Source: Isoetes taiwanensis (taxonomy: Eukaryota > Streptophyta > Lycopodiopsida > Isoetales > Isoetaceae). From it: a stretch of DNA of 64,000 nt. Under the pieces are notes generated by a model. The model was not told the origin of the DNA and did no database searches. It worked only from the letters and a program-made list of their open reading frames with translations. A program made the translations under genes and the position numbers. This document shows, piece after piece, positions 41,740-53,899 of this stretch (positions are counted from its first letter, which is position 1; each line of letters starts with the position of its first letter). The stretch spans positions 1,354,300 through 1,418,299 of the forward strand of contig JAJEKV010000057.1 of the NCBI GenBank assembly GCA_021234155.1, given 5' to 3'.

Positions 41740-44700
41740 ATGGCGGCAAGTTTTCTTTGCCCCTCTATTGCCTCCTTTAAATCTTGTATTCAACCGCTGT
41801 TCAAGAACAGTGCTATAAGGTCTGCATGGCCTAGTCCAAGGATTTCAACTTGCCTGCAAAGTATAATCAGAGAAGCTGCAATGCACGATGATCGGGGTAA
41901 TGAATCGATTCCGGAAATCCGAACAGAAAATATCTCCAAGTTGTCTATCCAGCAAAAGTTTGACGAGTCGAAGGATCAAGTCTTAGAAGAATTGAATATC
42001 GTCTTTGCTCGCTTGAAGGAAAGGGCTGCTAACTCTGATGCAGACCACAACAAAAATCTTTCTCGAATCGAAGTCGAAGTGAAATACATGATTTCCAGGC
42101 TGGGTTATGTTGATACTCTAAATCTATCTGACGAAGGCCGGGCCGGTGAATTCTATAATGCACCAGAGGAAATGGCGGTAAAAATTGGCACTGCGATTGG
42201 CTTGCTTTAGAGTCTGATAGCCATTCCTTACAAGTTTTCTTTCTGCAGTTCAAAGGAGCAGTTGCACGGTGTTACCCGAACTCTCTAACAGATAAATGTC
42301 CATCATGGCTTGGACCTGCCATCGCTGCAGTAACACTGTTATCACTGGTATTAGCATTGAAACCTGGGAGGATGCCCTCGCGTATTCAAGGTATAAATTT
42401 TGTGGATTCTAAGAACTATACGCAGACAAGCAACCTATATGAGCATGCAAGTATATGTGTAATATGAAGTTGTCTTTAATATGAAGTTGCCTTTCAGAGG
42501 CTGAGAAATTCATTCTGTTATTATTTCTTTTTTTTTCCTTTTTTTTTTTTAATTCTGCCTATTTTTTTTCCAATGTCTTTAGCTGGTGTTGTAAGTGGTT
42601 CCCACCAAACAACGATTGAAGTTTCAACAAAGAGCGATGGGACACGAAATCAGGTTGCCTGGTTTATACTCTCATGTGTCTTATCTATACCAAAACTAAT
42701 ATAAGATGGAGCATAGCTCTTAGGACACTACAGAGCAGAAGAGGCTCCAGAATATGATTTGCAACCAATTTTGGCAGATGGGAGGTAGACTCATATTATT
42801 AATGTTTTCTTGCTGCACTGTTTTAACTGGATATACTTTATAGTGTCAAGTTGAGAAAGGCAGCAGCAGATGCATTTCTGAACATGCAAGATGCAGCCAA
42901 CCATGACGGCATAAGACTCCTTCCACTTTCTGGGTAAATTTTTGAGTCTTTCAGGTTTCAGCAAGTTTTCACAGGGAAGGGGATCTGTCAAATGTTTTGC
43001 TATTCATTTTCGTTTTTATTTGCTAACTTTTTGCATAGCACATTTATTGTCAAGAGGATCTTATAAAGGATTGACGCACCTATCCCAAAGGGCACTTATC
43101 AAATCTTTCTTTCATTCTTTCTTTACGCGTGACTTAAGTCACCATGGCATTATTCTTCTTGAACCCCTCTTGTTCTTGTATGCAATAGGATATAAGCTTG
43201 CCCTATTGGTTGGGAGGATCAGCTGGTTATTGACATTTGATCTAGTTGCTTTGGAACATGTTCAATGGCAAGGCAATTTTTACAATTAGACAGCATCCTC
43301 TCGTATGTGGGACATTAAGTATCTGTAATTGAGCTTCTACTACCAAAGTCTATATAAACTTTAAAGAACTTTTTCTTTTAAATGCGTAGTAAAATATCCT
43401 GTGCAAAGTTACAAAGAACCAACAAGTAATTACTATGTCTTTTCGTTATTAGATTCAGGTCTATCAAAAGGCAGAAGAACATTTTCTTTGATATCAAGTC
43501 AGAGAGAAATCAAAGAGCAGAAGAACGTGCAAAGGTAAATCTTTTTCACTTGTTTACAATGAGACAATGTGTCTTGGCACTATTCATTTATAGGATCCTG
43601 TGTCCTGTATGACGGTGCTATTTGTAAGTGGCAAACACTACACGCCTGGTGGCCCACTGCATGGATGCGTCCCTCTATATCTTGTAGTCAATATAGTTGC
43701 AAGCTGTTGTTTGCAAAGGGGAGGTCCACAGATTTGGAAACACTCTATTGGCATATCTGCTCTCTGAGCAAGCATAAGGCTCTTTTGCTACTTCTAAGGG
43801 CTATAATTTCAAGGGGCTGAGGTCTTTACAGGCTCAAAACTATGGACCTCAGCAAACCATATTCTGCTGAAAATTTGAATCAAAAAGTCTTTACTGCTTG
43901 GAACGCCCATACTTCTTGATGATAACAAGTACGAAGAGAGCAGAAGCAAATAGAAAGAGTTTATTCAAGAATTACTACCCCAGCATGGCATCCCATGTTG
44001 CTGGCTTCAGACTGTTCAAAGCACGCAAAAAGCTGAAAATAGCTCTTCAATAGACACTACAAGGGCGATGTATCTGAAGAAACAACACTTTTCCTTGGTG
44101 TCTGCAGATTTCAAGAACCCCCCTGAGTACTTTGAGAAGATTCTTTGACTTCTGCACTTGAATACGTTGTGATTTCAACTGAGCTAGCCCCAATTCTGTG
44201 TATCCAAGATCTAAAGATGCAACAGAAAGAAAGGACGAACTATGCTTTCCTGCATAAGCAGCATGAAAAGGATGGGAAAGATGGCTCATATGGAGGAAAT
44301 TTCTTCTAACCTAAGTCATTGGGTTAGGTGCAAGAAGGGACCAAGAAATTGAGACCAAGAAGGGACCTAGGTGCAATAGTAACTAGTGATTCATCTCATT
44401 TTTCCAGTTATAGACCAATGGGCACTTCTGTAAATGTTAATAAAATCTTTCTTTCTTCCTTTCTTTTCCAAGTATCTTTCAACTTAACCGTCGTAACGTT
44501 ATGAACTTTGGATTCCATGCGAAGGTGCAAGATACCACTGATTATATAGAGGACATAGACAAAGAACTTGCTCAATAAATATTGTTCTCATCTATTGTTG
44601 CCACCACCACCAAGGCCACTACCGTCAAGACTGCATAAGGATTCATTGCTTGCTCAAATGGAAAAGAAGTCCTAAAATGGTTCTGTATCTGTATTAATTT

Positions 44701-45427
44701 GGAAGTGTTTAGGGAGCAATTTGAAGGAGAAAGTGAACTCATCACTACATCTTTAGGTTTCTGCTCCTCCTGGATATAGTGAGCATCACACAGGCTATGC
44801 AATTGATATTGGCGATCTTCTTGCTCCTTCGAGTGACTTTGAACAAGGTGCTAATTTATAGTCATTTGATCATTTATGTTCTGGTCTCTTTTATAGTTCC
44901 TTTGACGTTTTATCTTGTTTATGCGCATTGTTGAATTTCATTACAGAGTTTGAAAATACAGATGCTTTCAGTTGGCTGCAGAACAATGCTGGCAAGTAAG
45001 ATATAGTAGTTTGTCTTTACAGCTGCATAAGTAGGTCATGCTTTTGCTGGAATATGTTATCAACGACCTGGAAATTTATCAGTAATACAAGCACGGCTTA
45101 ATGGGTTTTTTAATGTAAAAAATCGGATTGTAAGGGATCAGTTCCTGGTTTACCCATCTTTATCTTAGTTGGTTGGTGTATATTCTAAAACACGAATTGC
45201 CTTGCAGGTTTCATTTTGAAATGTCATTTCCCAAAGGGAACGTTCAAGATGTTATGTACGAGCCTTGGCACTGGAGATTTGTAGGTGACGAGGATAGCTT
45301 GGAAAATTTTATGCGAAGTGAATTAGAGCATGTACATGGGTGTGTCTTAGAAGAAAAAAACTGTATAAAATGTTGCATGTATAAAGAAGTGAAGAATAGG
45401 ATCCTGCACAAAATCCGCCCAACCTGA
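41740..45427 (+). CDS. Plastid-type VanY/M15 D-alanyl-D-alanine carboxypeptidase, nine exons
   Basis: Exons 41740-42177, 42249-42390, 42583-42653, 42717-42784, 42844-42933, 43453-43534, 44757-44847, 44947-44995 and 45208-45427 join in phase with GT-AG introns to give 416 residues. The N-terminus MAASFLCPSIASFKS is Ser-rich and transit-peptide-like. A helical, acidic region follows to about 146, then a membrane span (166-183, WLGPAIAAVTLLSLVLAL). The M15 catalytic domain (from about 225) has GHYRAEEAPEYDLQPI, LLPLSGFRSIKRQ, SEHHTGYAIDIGD (zinc ligands His307, Asp314) and EPWHWR (Glu362, His365). All metal and catalytic residues are intact. M15 enzymes trim D-Ala-D-Ala peptides of peptidoglycan, so a role at the plastid wall or division septum is likely. 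Exon 4 was chosen with the acceptor at 42715-42716 because it alone restores the conserved LGHY. Confidence 0.9.
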
Positions 45428-45479
45428 TCGGACTTCAAGTTCCATTGCACTACTGCGACTTTGTAAACGTGGCATTAAA

Positions 45480-45995
45480 CTCCGTTGTGCATCCCACCAA
45501 AAAAAAACACATCCCAACCTTGGGATTGTCTTCGGAATTGCTGGGGAAACATTAGGGAAACTCTAGGTAAGTCAGGGATTGGGATTTCTGTAACCCAAGG
45601 TGGGGAAATGTGTTTAGGGAAAATGTCTTCACTTCTCAACCCCTTCTCCCCTATCCATACTTGTTCCTATTTCAGACAGAATGCTGCTTGTTCCCTCATT
45701 GTTCCTTAGTTGTTAACCGGTTGTTCCCTAGTTGTTTTGTTCCCTAGTTCTCTGCTTGTTCACTAGTTGTTCCTTAATAGTCATAGACCTTACCCTACTT
45801 GTTCTCTAATTGTTCCATAAGTGTTGCCTAGTTGTTCCCACTTCCTAGACACATTTCCTTTCTGGTTCCCCTAATTGTTCTATAATAGTTCCCTAAACAA
45901 CATTTTTGGGTTGCCCCTAGGGGGGCAAACCCTTGTTTATGTGGGCTTTTGGCATATCCTAGGTATATCCTAGAATATCCCTAGGATATGCTGGT
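45480..45995. repeat. TTGTTCCCTAG minisatellite and nearby palindromes
   Basis: From about 45690 to 45900 the phrase (C)TAGTTGTTCC(C/T) recurs many times in degenerate form; a related piece lies at 51470-51530. At 45909-45933 there is a palindrome GGGTTGCCCCTAGG..GGGCAAACCC, and at 45951-45992 GCATATCCTAG pairs with CTAGGATATGC. No gene is seen. Confidence 0.6.
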
Positions 45996-46432
45996 GACTG
46001 CTAAAAACCTGATGTTGGAGGTAAACTGGCGGTCGCCAGTGTTCTTGGGCAGGCGGTGTGGAAACTGGATAACCGGCACTGCCATAGCTAGATAGCTAGA
46101 TGCAGTACCTGCCTTCTGAATTTCGGATGTTCCCTGTTAACTGGGAGGGCAGACGGAAGCTCGGATTTGATGAATATGGCAGCACAAATTGCAAGAGCGG
46201 TCTTCTGAGCTGAGCAAGGCTACGATTTTTTTTCTCTAACAGAGCAGTAGTTGCTTGCTATTCTGATCAATCCGCAGATTTCTTTGTTGCTGATGCCATC
46301 TGAACAACTCCACAGATTTTTGTTTATTTGCCACAGATTTGAGCGGCATGGCAAGGCATTCTTATCTTTGATGCTCTGTTTTCGGTTCCATTTCTGCATT
46401 TTTATTCACCGTTTAGAACACCGTTCCATGCC

Positions 46433-46603
46433 ATGCGAAAATTTAAGGGCAAAGAACCAACGAAACAAATGGAGAAATTCTTAATTCCACTGCCTGGTTC
46501 ACGGTTCTGGCTGCCCACCAAACTTTCTTCCTTTGCATCCAGGATTTGCAGTCCAGATTTGCATATGCTACCCGGATATGCACGAATTGCAGCCGAGTTA
46601 CAG
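46433..46603 (+). other. Possible first coding exon, unrecognised
   Basis: ATG MRKFKGKEPTKQMEKFL... LPGYARIAAELQ, 57 codons, ends CAG|GTTAGTG, a good donor in phase 0. It could start the gene whose later exons are at 48228-49021, but no connecting exon was found. Function is unknown. Confidence 0.25.
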
Positions 46604-46654
46604 GTTAGTGATGTTCTTTTGCATCTCACATTCAATTCTTTGTGCTAAACTATA

Positions 46655-48230
46655 AGTACTAACTGTGCATTCATTTCCTTGAATTGTTTCCTAAAGCATC
46701 CTACTCAAAGATCCTTCCATGAGATAAATGTGTCTTGCAACTGGTCTTCTTTAAACAATCACATTTTGAATCATACAGCAGGTGTCCTAAAATAGCAGCA
46801 CTAGCAAGATAACCCCAATGATTACCTAGCAGCATGCTCCACATGTTTCAATGCTGGTGCATTAGAAAAAACTAGCTCACAGGGTTACATCTACATGCTG
46901 AAGTTGGCAGACGTTTATAGGTGGGGATCCATTTAACAAATTTTTTCCAGTAAAGCCTATGGATATCTCATGAGAAGAAGGCTGCCAATGCAAAAGTGGT
47001 ATGACAAGGGAGGATCCTGGGACTTGGACTTGACAAATAACAATAAAGATTCCCAATTAGCAGCAAATGGGCATGGAAACAGAAATTGCAGGCCATGATG
47101 AAGAGGATCACCATAACAGCAAAGTCGACAAGCTCTCCTTCTAAATCTGCGCTGGAAGACCATTTGTGGCATTTTTCAAGCGCAGCGTTCTTTGAATGTT
47201 CTTCTGTTGGTCCATGTTCCATGCTGCTGAAGGCTTTGGGCCTGGTGGGCAGTGGTTGCATAAATGTGTAGTTATGGGAAAGAAATCTGTCCTCCACAAC
47301 ATCCAAGACAAACAGATGCAACATCTTCAATACCTGCAATTTGTCTTCTAGAGGATCACAGCAGGAACATTTTGGAGATTTATTGGTGGATCCTGTGTGA
47401 TCGACATCAACCGCAGTCTGCTTCAAGTTGCCTAGATCCAATTCTTGGTATGTTTTCTTTGTAGAATCCTCTAGAACCTTCTTAGGAGCATAACCCATAA
47501 TTTAGAACTCTGCAAGATTGTCAGGCTTTCTCATTTATATGCTGCTTATCAATATTTTTACTTTTTGGATTCCTTACAGAGGCCATAACAAGCATGACAA
47601 AGATGTTAACTGAATGGATGTTCTAACTGCAGCAGTTGTGAATTTCATCCAATTTTGCATCTAATGAGAAAATGCATTTGTTGTTTCTTCATTATTACAT
47701 TTGTTTCATCGTCATCGTATACCCAGGAGCAGATCAATTCGTTATGCTGCTTTTCTTTTTTATGATCTCATATATATCTAATATACATGGACTTTCTTGT
47801 AGAATGGTGCATGTTTTAAATTCTTGTAAAATGATGCTTATGTATTTGACAGAGATGGAGAAGTCTAGCCAAGCTTTGCTCCCTTGTGCCTTCTAGATTC
47901 TCATTCCGCAAAGGAATGCTCCGTGCTGGCAATGAAGCTGGCTATGAAGCCTTGCAATTTTCTTTTGTATGGGTCAGCAAGATTGATTTTGGGCTATAGA
48001 TTGAGGTTTTATGAGGTTTTATTTAGGATTAACTAGAAGTACTAACTGTGCATTCATTTTCATTGCGGTTATTGAGGGATGGCGGTAAAATTTTTGCCCG
48101 CACCACCATTCATTTGGATTGCGTGATGAATAGGTACGCATCCTCGGTCCTCTTTAAACAATCACATTTTAAATCCATAGCAGCACTAGCAAGATAACCC
48201 CAATGATTACCTAGCAGCATGCTCCACATG
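46655..48230. repeat. Dispersed direct repeat pair of about 200 bp
   Basis: 46655-46855 and 48030-48230 share GTACTAACTGTGCATTCATT, TTTAAACAATCACATTTT and GCAAGATAACCCCAATGATT then ACCTAGCAGCATGCTCCACATG, in the same order. The second copy ends exactly at the ATG of the predicted gene at 48228. The sequence between has only antisense or short frames. Confidence 0.7.
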
Positions 48231-49021
48231 TCTGGTGGGAACAACGGCTATGGTGTAATGGAAATTGGGGTCGGTGGCTTTGTTAATCGCTTTCTAGGAA
48301 TAACACCAGCATGGCTGAAACAGACTCATTTGACAAGAGCCCCATTTGCAGAGGCAAGCATCGTCCTATATTGACTACTTCTAACAAGGAAATTCTAAGG
48401 AACTGGGTGTCTTTGGCATTATTCATTTTCTATGTCTTATGAGTATTACAATGGTGTAAGACTTTCTAATTACCGTTATGCATTAGCTCGTGGCAGGACA
48501 GTACTGGTTATCTTATGGTTCTTGTCCCTAAGATAGAGGTACATTTGAAGGCAAAATATGAGAAGATAGCCGCAGCTTTTCAGACAGATGACATAGGTAT
48601 GCGAGTGCACTTGCATTAAGTTATATATCTGGATCTTAGGAATTTTACTGTTTCATTTAGATAACATTGGTTCACACTTGGGAAAGGGTTCGCCTTTGCG
48701 CATGTGGTTGGTATTTACTATGTTTTGAGTTCCTCATTTTAAAATTTAGGAAAGGGAAGGGGTAGAGGATCAGCATCCATAAAGCCCGATGCAGTAAAAC
48801 CTTCTATTGCCAGAGAGGACGTGGAAGATTTGGTAAAGGCGGGCATGGTTTCTATGGTGCGCCTCAAACAACTCCTCCACACAAAGGAGAGAAGGTTAGT
48901 ATGTAAGTTTTATGAGAATTCTGGAAAATGAATGTGGCTTACAATATATTTACCTCATCTATAGGAAATCCCTGAGGGTATGCCAGATAAGCTGTTTGGC
49001 GGGGTTGACATTCGTCATTAG
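48228..49021 (+). CDS. Predicted four-exon gene, 143 residues, function unknown
   Basis: Exons 48228-48353, 48497-48596, 48750-48898 and 48965-49021 join in phase. The first intron uses a GC donor (GAG|GCAAGC); the third uses TTA|GTATGT. The protein starts MSGGNNGYGVMEIGVGGFVN, continues STGYLMVLVPKIEVHLKAKY, a Gly/Arg-rich GKGRGRGSAS, then EDVEDLVKAGMVSMVRLKQL and ends MPDKLFGGVDIRH. No family was recognised. The ATG falls in a duplicated segment, so it may be a fragment of a larger gene. Confidence 0.35.
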
Positions 49022-49279
49022 TGGGACACTTGATAGGTACTTACATATTAACTAGAATGGAGCTTTAATGCTTTGAATGCTTGTAATATATGGGGATCGT
49101 GAATGTTCAAGGCATGACATTTGTATTCTACTTTTCCAGCCATTGAGAGGGAAGAGGCGTAAGATCTTATCAAAAGATATGGTGGTCGAGTCACCCTGTG
49201 TAAAGAAGAAAACGATTACGTTATATGTTATATACAATATTCTTTCTTGGATGTGAATAAATTTTAATGTCTGAAACAG

Positions 49280-49542
49280 AGCTATCTGCTTGCGGATGAG
49301 GATGTTGGAGGACAAAAATCTAAAAAGGCTCATGAGCTTCAATCAAGAAATATTCCCCTTGTTTTATCTCTTTTGAGACTTACGAAGGCAGATTATTGCT
49401 TGGGATTGCAGGATACCATTTCTTAAAGAGGACAGTCTTTTGGATATGATTCGAGTATCTAGGCCCAAGTCAACAATAACAAAAAGAGTAGATTTAACAC
49501 CAACTCGTAGTTTGCAAAGACATGATAGGTTTTTCTTTTAAA
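49280..49542 (+). pseudogene. Exon-like fragments, weakly BRCT-like
   Basis: A long open stretch reads SYLLADEDVGGQKSKKAHEL followed by QSRNIPLVLSLLRL. The SKKAHEL..NIPLV phrase resembles the second half of a BRCT domain. After a possible acceptor at about 49410 comes IPFLKEDSLLDMIRVSRPKS and a stop near 49542. It may be remnants of the gene at 48228-49021 or of an unrelated gene. Low confidence. Confidence 0.2.
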
Positions 49543-50928
49543 AGGTAAGCGTGATGTGTATAGTAAAGATTGAGGCCAGAATTATCAGTGGTGTCAGAGG
49601 AATCCTAAGAAAGCACAACAGATAAAAATATGTATAGATATGGGCCAATTCATTTTCTAAAAAGACTGGTACGCTAGAAAGCACAATGGATTTAAAGCCC
49701 CTTAGACCTGGCAAGGGGAAAAAAAGGTTGAAATAGCCTAAAATATGCAAGATCCTTTCGTCCCTGGTCCCCCCCTTCTCTATGTGCATACAGAATTCTC
49801 AGAACTTGTGACAGTGCAGACTTTTCTAGCCTAAATAGTGTATCTAGCCTAAATAGTGTATCCGTGACCAAAAAGGACACAGTAATTTTTGTGTCTTATT
49901 TGCCTGTTCTTGAGCTGAATAGGCTTTCAAGCAAGCATGGCATGGCTTTACCAGTATATTTCACTGTGTAGCGTTGCAATGGAGGGGAAATTTATGTAGC
50001 AGATTGTTTTTGCAGGTTTTAGATCTAGCACAGAAAGAAAAAAGGGTATGAACTACATTTTGCATTTGCAGATCTGGTTGTGTATCTTAAATTTTCAGGT
50101 ATGGCCCATTCCAAGAATGGAGAAACACTTAAAAAAACTCAAAAATTTGAGCTTTCAACGCTTGGGCTTCTTTGGTTTTTTTGTTGTTTGACTTTGGACA
50201 AAGTTGAAGCTCTGTTATTGATGACTATTATTGTCTTTTCAATAAGGATGGTTCAACATTTCTATATTGTTTATTGTTTTGTCCCTTTTGGTGTGTGGAA
50301 AGAAGAATTAGTTTATTTACACTTGCCCTTTTGTTAGAGGCCATATATTTGTTGCCACTTTTGTGTTGTGATAATGACTCCCACCTTGTGCCTTAACCTT
50401 AAAGCAATAAAAAGAATCCATCCATGTTCGTTCTGCTGTTAGATTCATGCACTTGAGCTTGACATATCCATTTCTTGTCACCATCCAAACTCTTGCACAT
50501 TTTGATCCTTTCTCCATTTATCTTTTAATTTATAACTTGGGGCATTGTATTGTCTTTGCAATCAATAGATTGCACTTCCAAAGGTGATGCATAATTCTTC
50601 AATGGCTACCTGGTTAGAAGGTAGCGAACCTATCCCGAAATGATGTGCTCTTTGTGTCAAATCTATATAGTAAATGATGTAGAATTAAGTTCAAAGTTTG
50701 AGGTGCCATCCCCAATACTGCAAAGTAAACTATGTAGGGTTAAATCAAGTACACGGTTATAAGACAACACTCATGATCTAACAAGCTACAAATGAAAGTT
50801 TTAACACAAAATGGAATAAACGGTCCAAATGTGCACAGACTATCGTCGTATTTCTCTACTTACATGACACTTTCACAAAAAGACATAGACAAAATTTATT
50901 TTCCCATACCATGATAGGCCAGGAAACT

Positions 50929-51026
50929 GCCAACTGATGTTAGGCATCAACTACAAACAAATATCTATGTATGACTTGCCAACCGATGTTAGGCATCAAC
51001 TACAAACAAATATCTATGTATGATTG
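50929..51026. repeat. 49-bp tandem duplication
   Basis: GCCAACYGATGTTAGGCATC through ATATCTATGTATGA is repeated head to tail at 50929 and 50978. Confidence 0.85.
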
Positions 51027-53899
51027 GCAATGTTCTTTTCTTGGAATTGACTAGATGTGATTTTTCAATTTGAGATATGCTAGAAACGTGTGTAAAAGAA
51101 CGCCATGCCAAATGGTTTTCTTCTTGCCACTGTCGATTTGGGATGAATTGTCAGCCATTTTTGATAGGAGACAACATTTCTCAATTCCTATAATTAAATT
51201 CATTCACTTTGCACTATTGCCAAAGTAATACATTCAAATTTGAATGGCTATTTATAATGGCTAACATTTCAACAAATGAATTAGATATTAATTTTGCTAG
51301 ATTTATTTTTGTCATCTCTTAGACGTTTACACATGAAAATGACTCCAATGCTCCATGGTCAATGTTTTAAAATAGCAATTTCGATTGATTGTAAACACAT
51401 AACTTTCAAGTATGATTTAAGCCACCTTAACCTCCGGCCATAGAGGGCAACCCTCCGTGCGCAGCACCTTGTTCTAGTATTTCCCTAATTGTTCTCCTAC
51501 TTGTGTCCTAATTGTTCCTAGTTGTATTTAAAATATTAACCAACCATATAGTCAACAATGCCGAGTTTACAACTTTTTCAAATCAACAACTTTATAACTT
51601 TGTCAAATCAGCTGGCCACCTAGGAAATAAATTGAAGTATAAAAGCTTATATTTTCAAGCACAAGATAAGCCTAGACATATGCAATGCCAAGATAATTTC
51701 TTGTGTGCCAAAAAAATTTCTTACAATACGATACGATGCGGCTACCAGAGTTGACCAGAGCCTAAAGGATGCTGAGAATGGAAAGCCATAAAGAGCCTAA
51801 AGGGTGCTGAAAGTGAAACGTAGAACAAATGGTGGGAAGATGTCAAAGCTTATAGCCTCAAGTCACCTCATAGCCTGAGCAATTAAGGGATGCTTAGACT
51901 TCGCATTGGCCTTCCCTGATGTCTTCTTCACTCCAGCTAGAGATTAATTATTGATTGATGGACTTGCTCGCAGAGAATGCTGTTAAAATGGAAATATAAT
52001 GAGCTATGCCATCCCCCCCGTGTTTTTTTTTTTTTTTTTTTTTTTTTTTTTCTTTTTTCCAGAGCATCCAAGTTACCGTTTTTGTATCACCGTTTGTTTC
52101 TGTATCATTCTCATGTTCATCATATTCTTATAAAAGTTGCTATAAATCAAAGAAATACAATTTGGCATGATTCTCAGAGTTCAAATCATTTTATGAAAGC
52201 ATTCAATTTTTCATCTAGAAATGGTCTCTTACATCGTGTAAGCGTTATTGCTGCTCTTATTGTTGTGATTGCTGGTGAGGTGTTGCTGATTGAAGTTTGT
52301 AAAAGGATGAAGTACCCGAAGTTGCTAAAATGAAAAGAAAAAATAATGCAACATCAAATTCAACCAAAATTGATTACCTTATGTCCAGATGGTAAATAAT
52401 CTGCATGAAGCACGTATGGCAGGTAGAAGCATTTAGAAGAAAGGAATATATTCTAAACTTCAATGGTTGGAACATTTCATATCTGTTACGTGTCTGAAAT
52501 AACTTTTCGCTTTATGTCCGTTACATCTCATTTTTCGATCTGTTATATGATTTAAACATTTCATATAATTTATCAAATAGGATGTACATTTCTCTATGAA
52601 AAAAAATCAACATGTACAATTCCAATAGCACATCTTATAATGGATGCCTAATATTTTTCGGCTTACAAGAAAAATGTAATCAAGGTAATTTCTTATTCAA
52701 TACAACTAATGATACAAATAAATTTAAGAAAATGGTGCATGAATAATGCCAACAAACCCCTAGAGATTTCTTATTCAATACAACTAATGGTACAAATAAA
52801 TTTAAAAAAATGGTGCATGGATAATACAAACAAACCCCAGGAACTGGTAATAAGTTTATGAACTTTCTGGTTTCAGCATATGACAGATCCATGCATGTAT
52901 GGTCCTGCATGTCTACTCTTACTAGTACGCACCTCTTAAAAAATTAAGATAAATATTCCTTATTTTAAAACCGCCTTTGCGCTAAGCAAGATAATGCTTT
53001 AACTATCATCCACGGCACATTACAACTTACCGGTGCCCTGCGACCGAAAGCTTTCAACAGTTTGACGGCTTTATAAGCTATTCAATTACAGAATTTTTCA
53101 TGACATCTAGCGGCCGAAATAATCTTAATCTTATCCAAACATAAGGAATATCAACATGCGGATTAACATATGCCCTAAATTCTAATGGCCCTATTTAATT
53201 ATGTGATGTTCCTGAGAGAAACGTCCGAAATCATCAAAAGTCCCATCTAATTGAAGAGAACATTCAAGTACAAGCATTGTAATGACTTTTAGCAGCAGGT
53301 TTGCAAAGCCATTCATTGTAGTTCCCATCTTTGAAATACGTTTTCAGCATCGCACTGATTATGCCAAAGATTTAGAGTTATCTATGCTTTTAGAGCTACA
53401 GAAAACTTTCCCACAATAACATTCATTACTTAACGTGCATGACAAATTCGTATTTACATGGCAGTGTCAGGATTAGATTCGTATTAAGCAATCTAATCCT
53501 AAGAATTATTAATCTACATTATAACTACATGGCAATGATGCTTTAAATTAGATCTTTAAGCATTCTAATCCTGATAGGATCTGCATGTCTTAAACATCCA
53601 AATATCAATATGAGTATTTACTAGTAAAATGTTCGTAATTGACCATTTATCCATTTGCATGTTGGTCTACTTTATAAGTAATTGACCATGTATCCATTTG
53701 CATGTTGGTCTACTTTATAAGGAACTTTCCAGCATTTTTCCAAATTAGCAATCCAATTTTAGAAACCAATCATTGCAGTATGCAGTTATATCAAAAGTTA
53801 GAGTGACATAACCTTTCATGCGTTATGGAAGGTAATATTGCCAAATTTACATTGTTTAACAATCTACAGTTCAAGCCAAAAATATTTCCAACTTGTTTT
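51027..53899. other. Gene-poor spacer with tandem duplications and poly(T)
   Basis: A T run of about 30 lies at 52022-52051. A 78-bp tandem duplication lies at 52688-52765/52766-52842 (TTTCTTATTCAATACAACTA). A 43-bp one lies at 53641-53683/53684-53726 (ATCCATTTGCATGTTGGTCT). No gene recognised. Confidence 0.6.

Noticed and set aside
46968-47498. 176-codon minus-strand frame with an ATG
   Set aside because: No recognisable domain, atypical composition, and it lies inside a repeat-bounded interval; it could not be supported as a gene.
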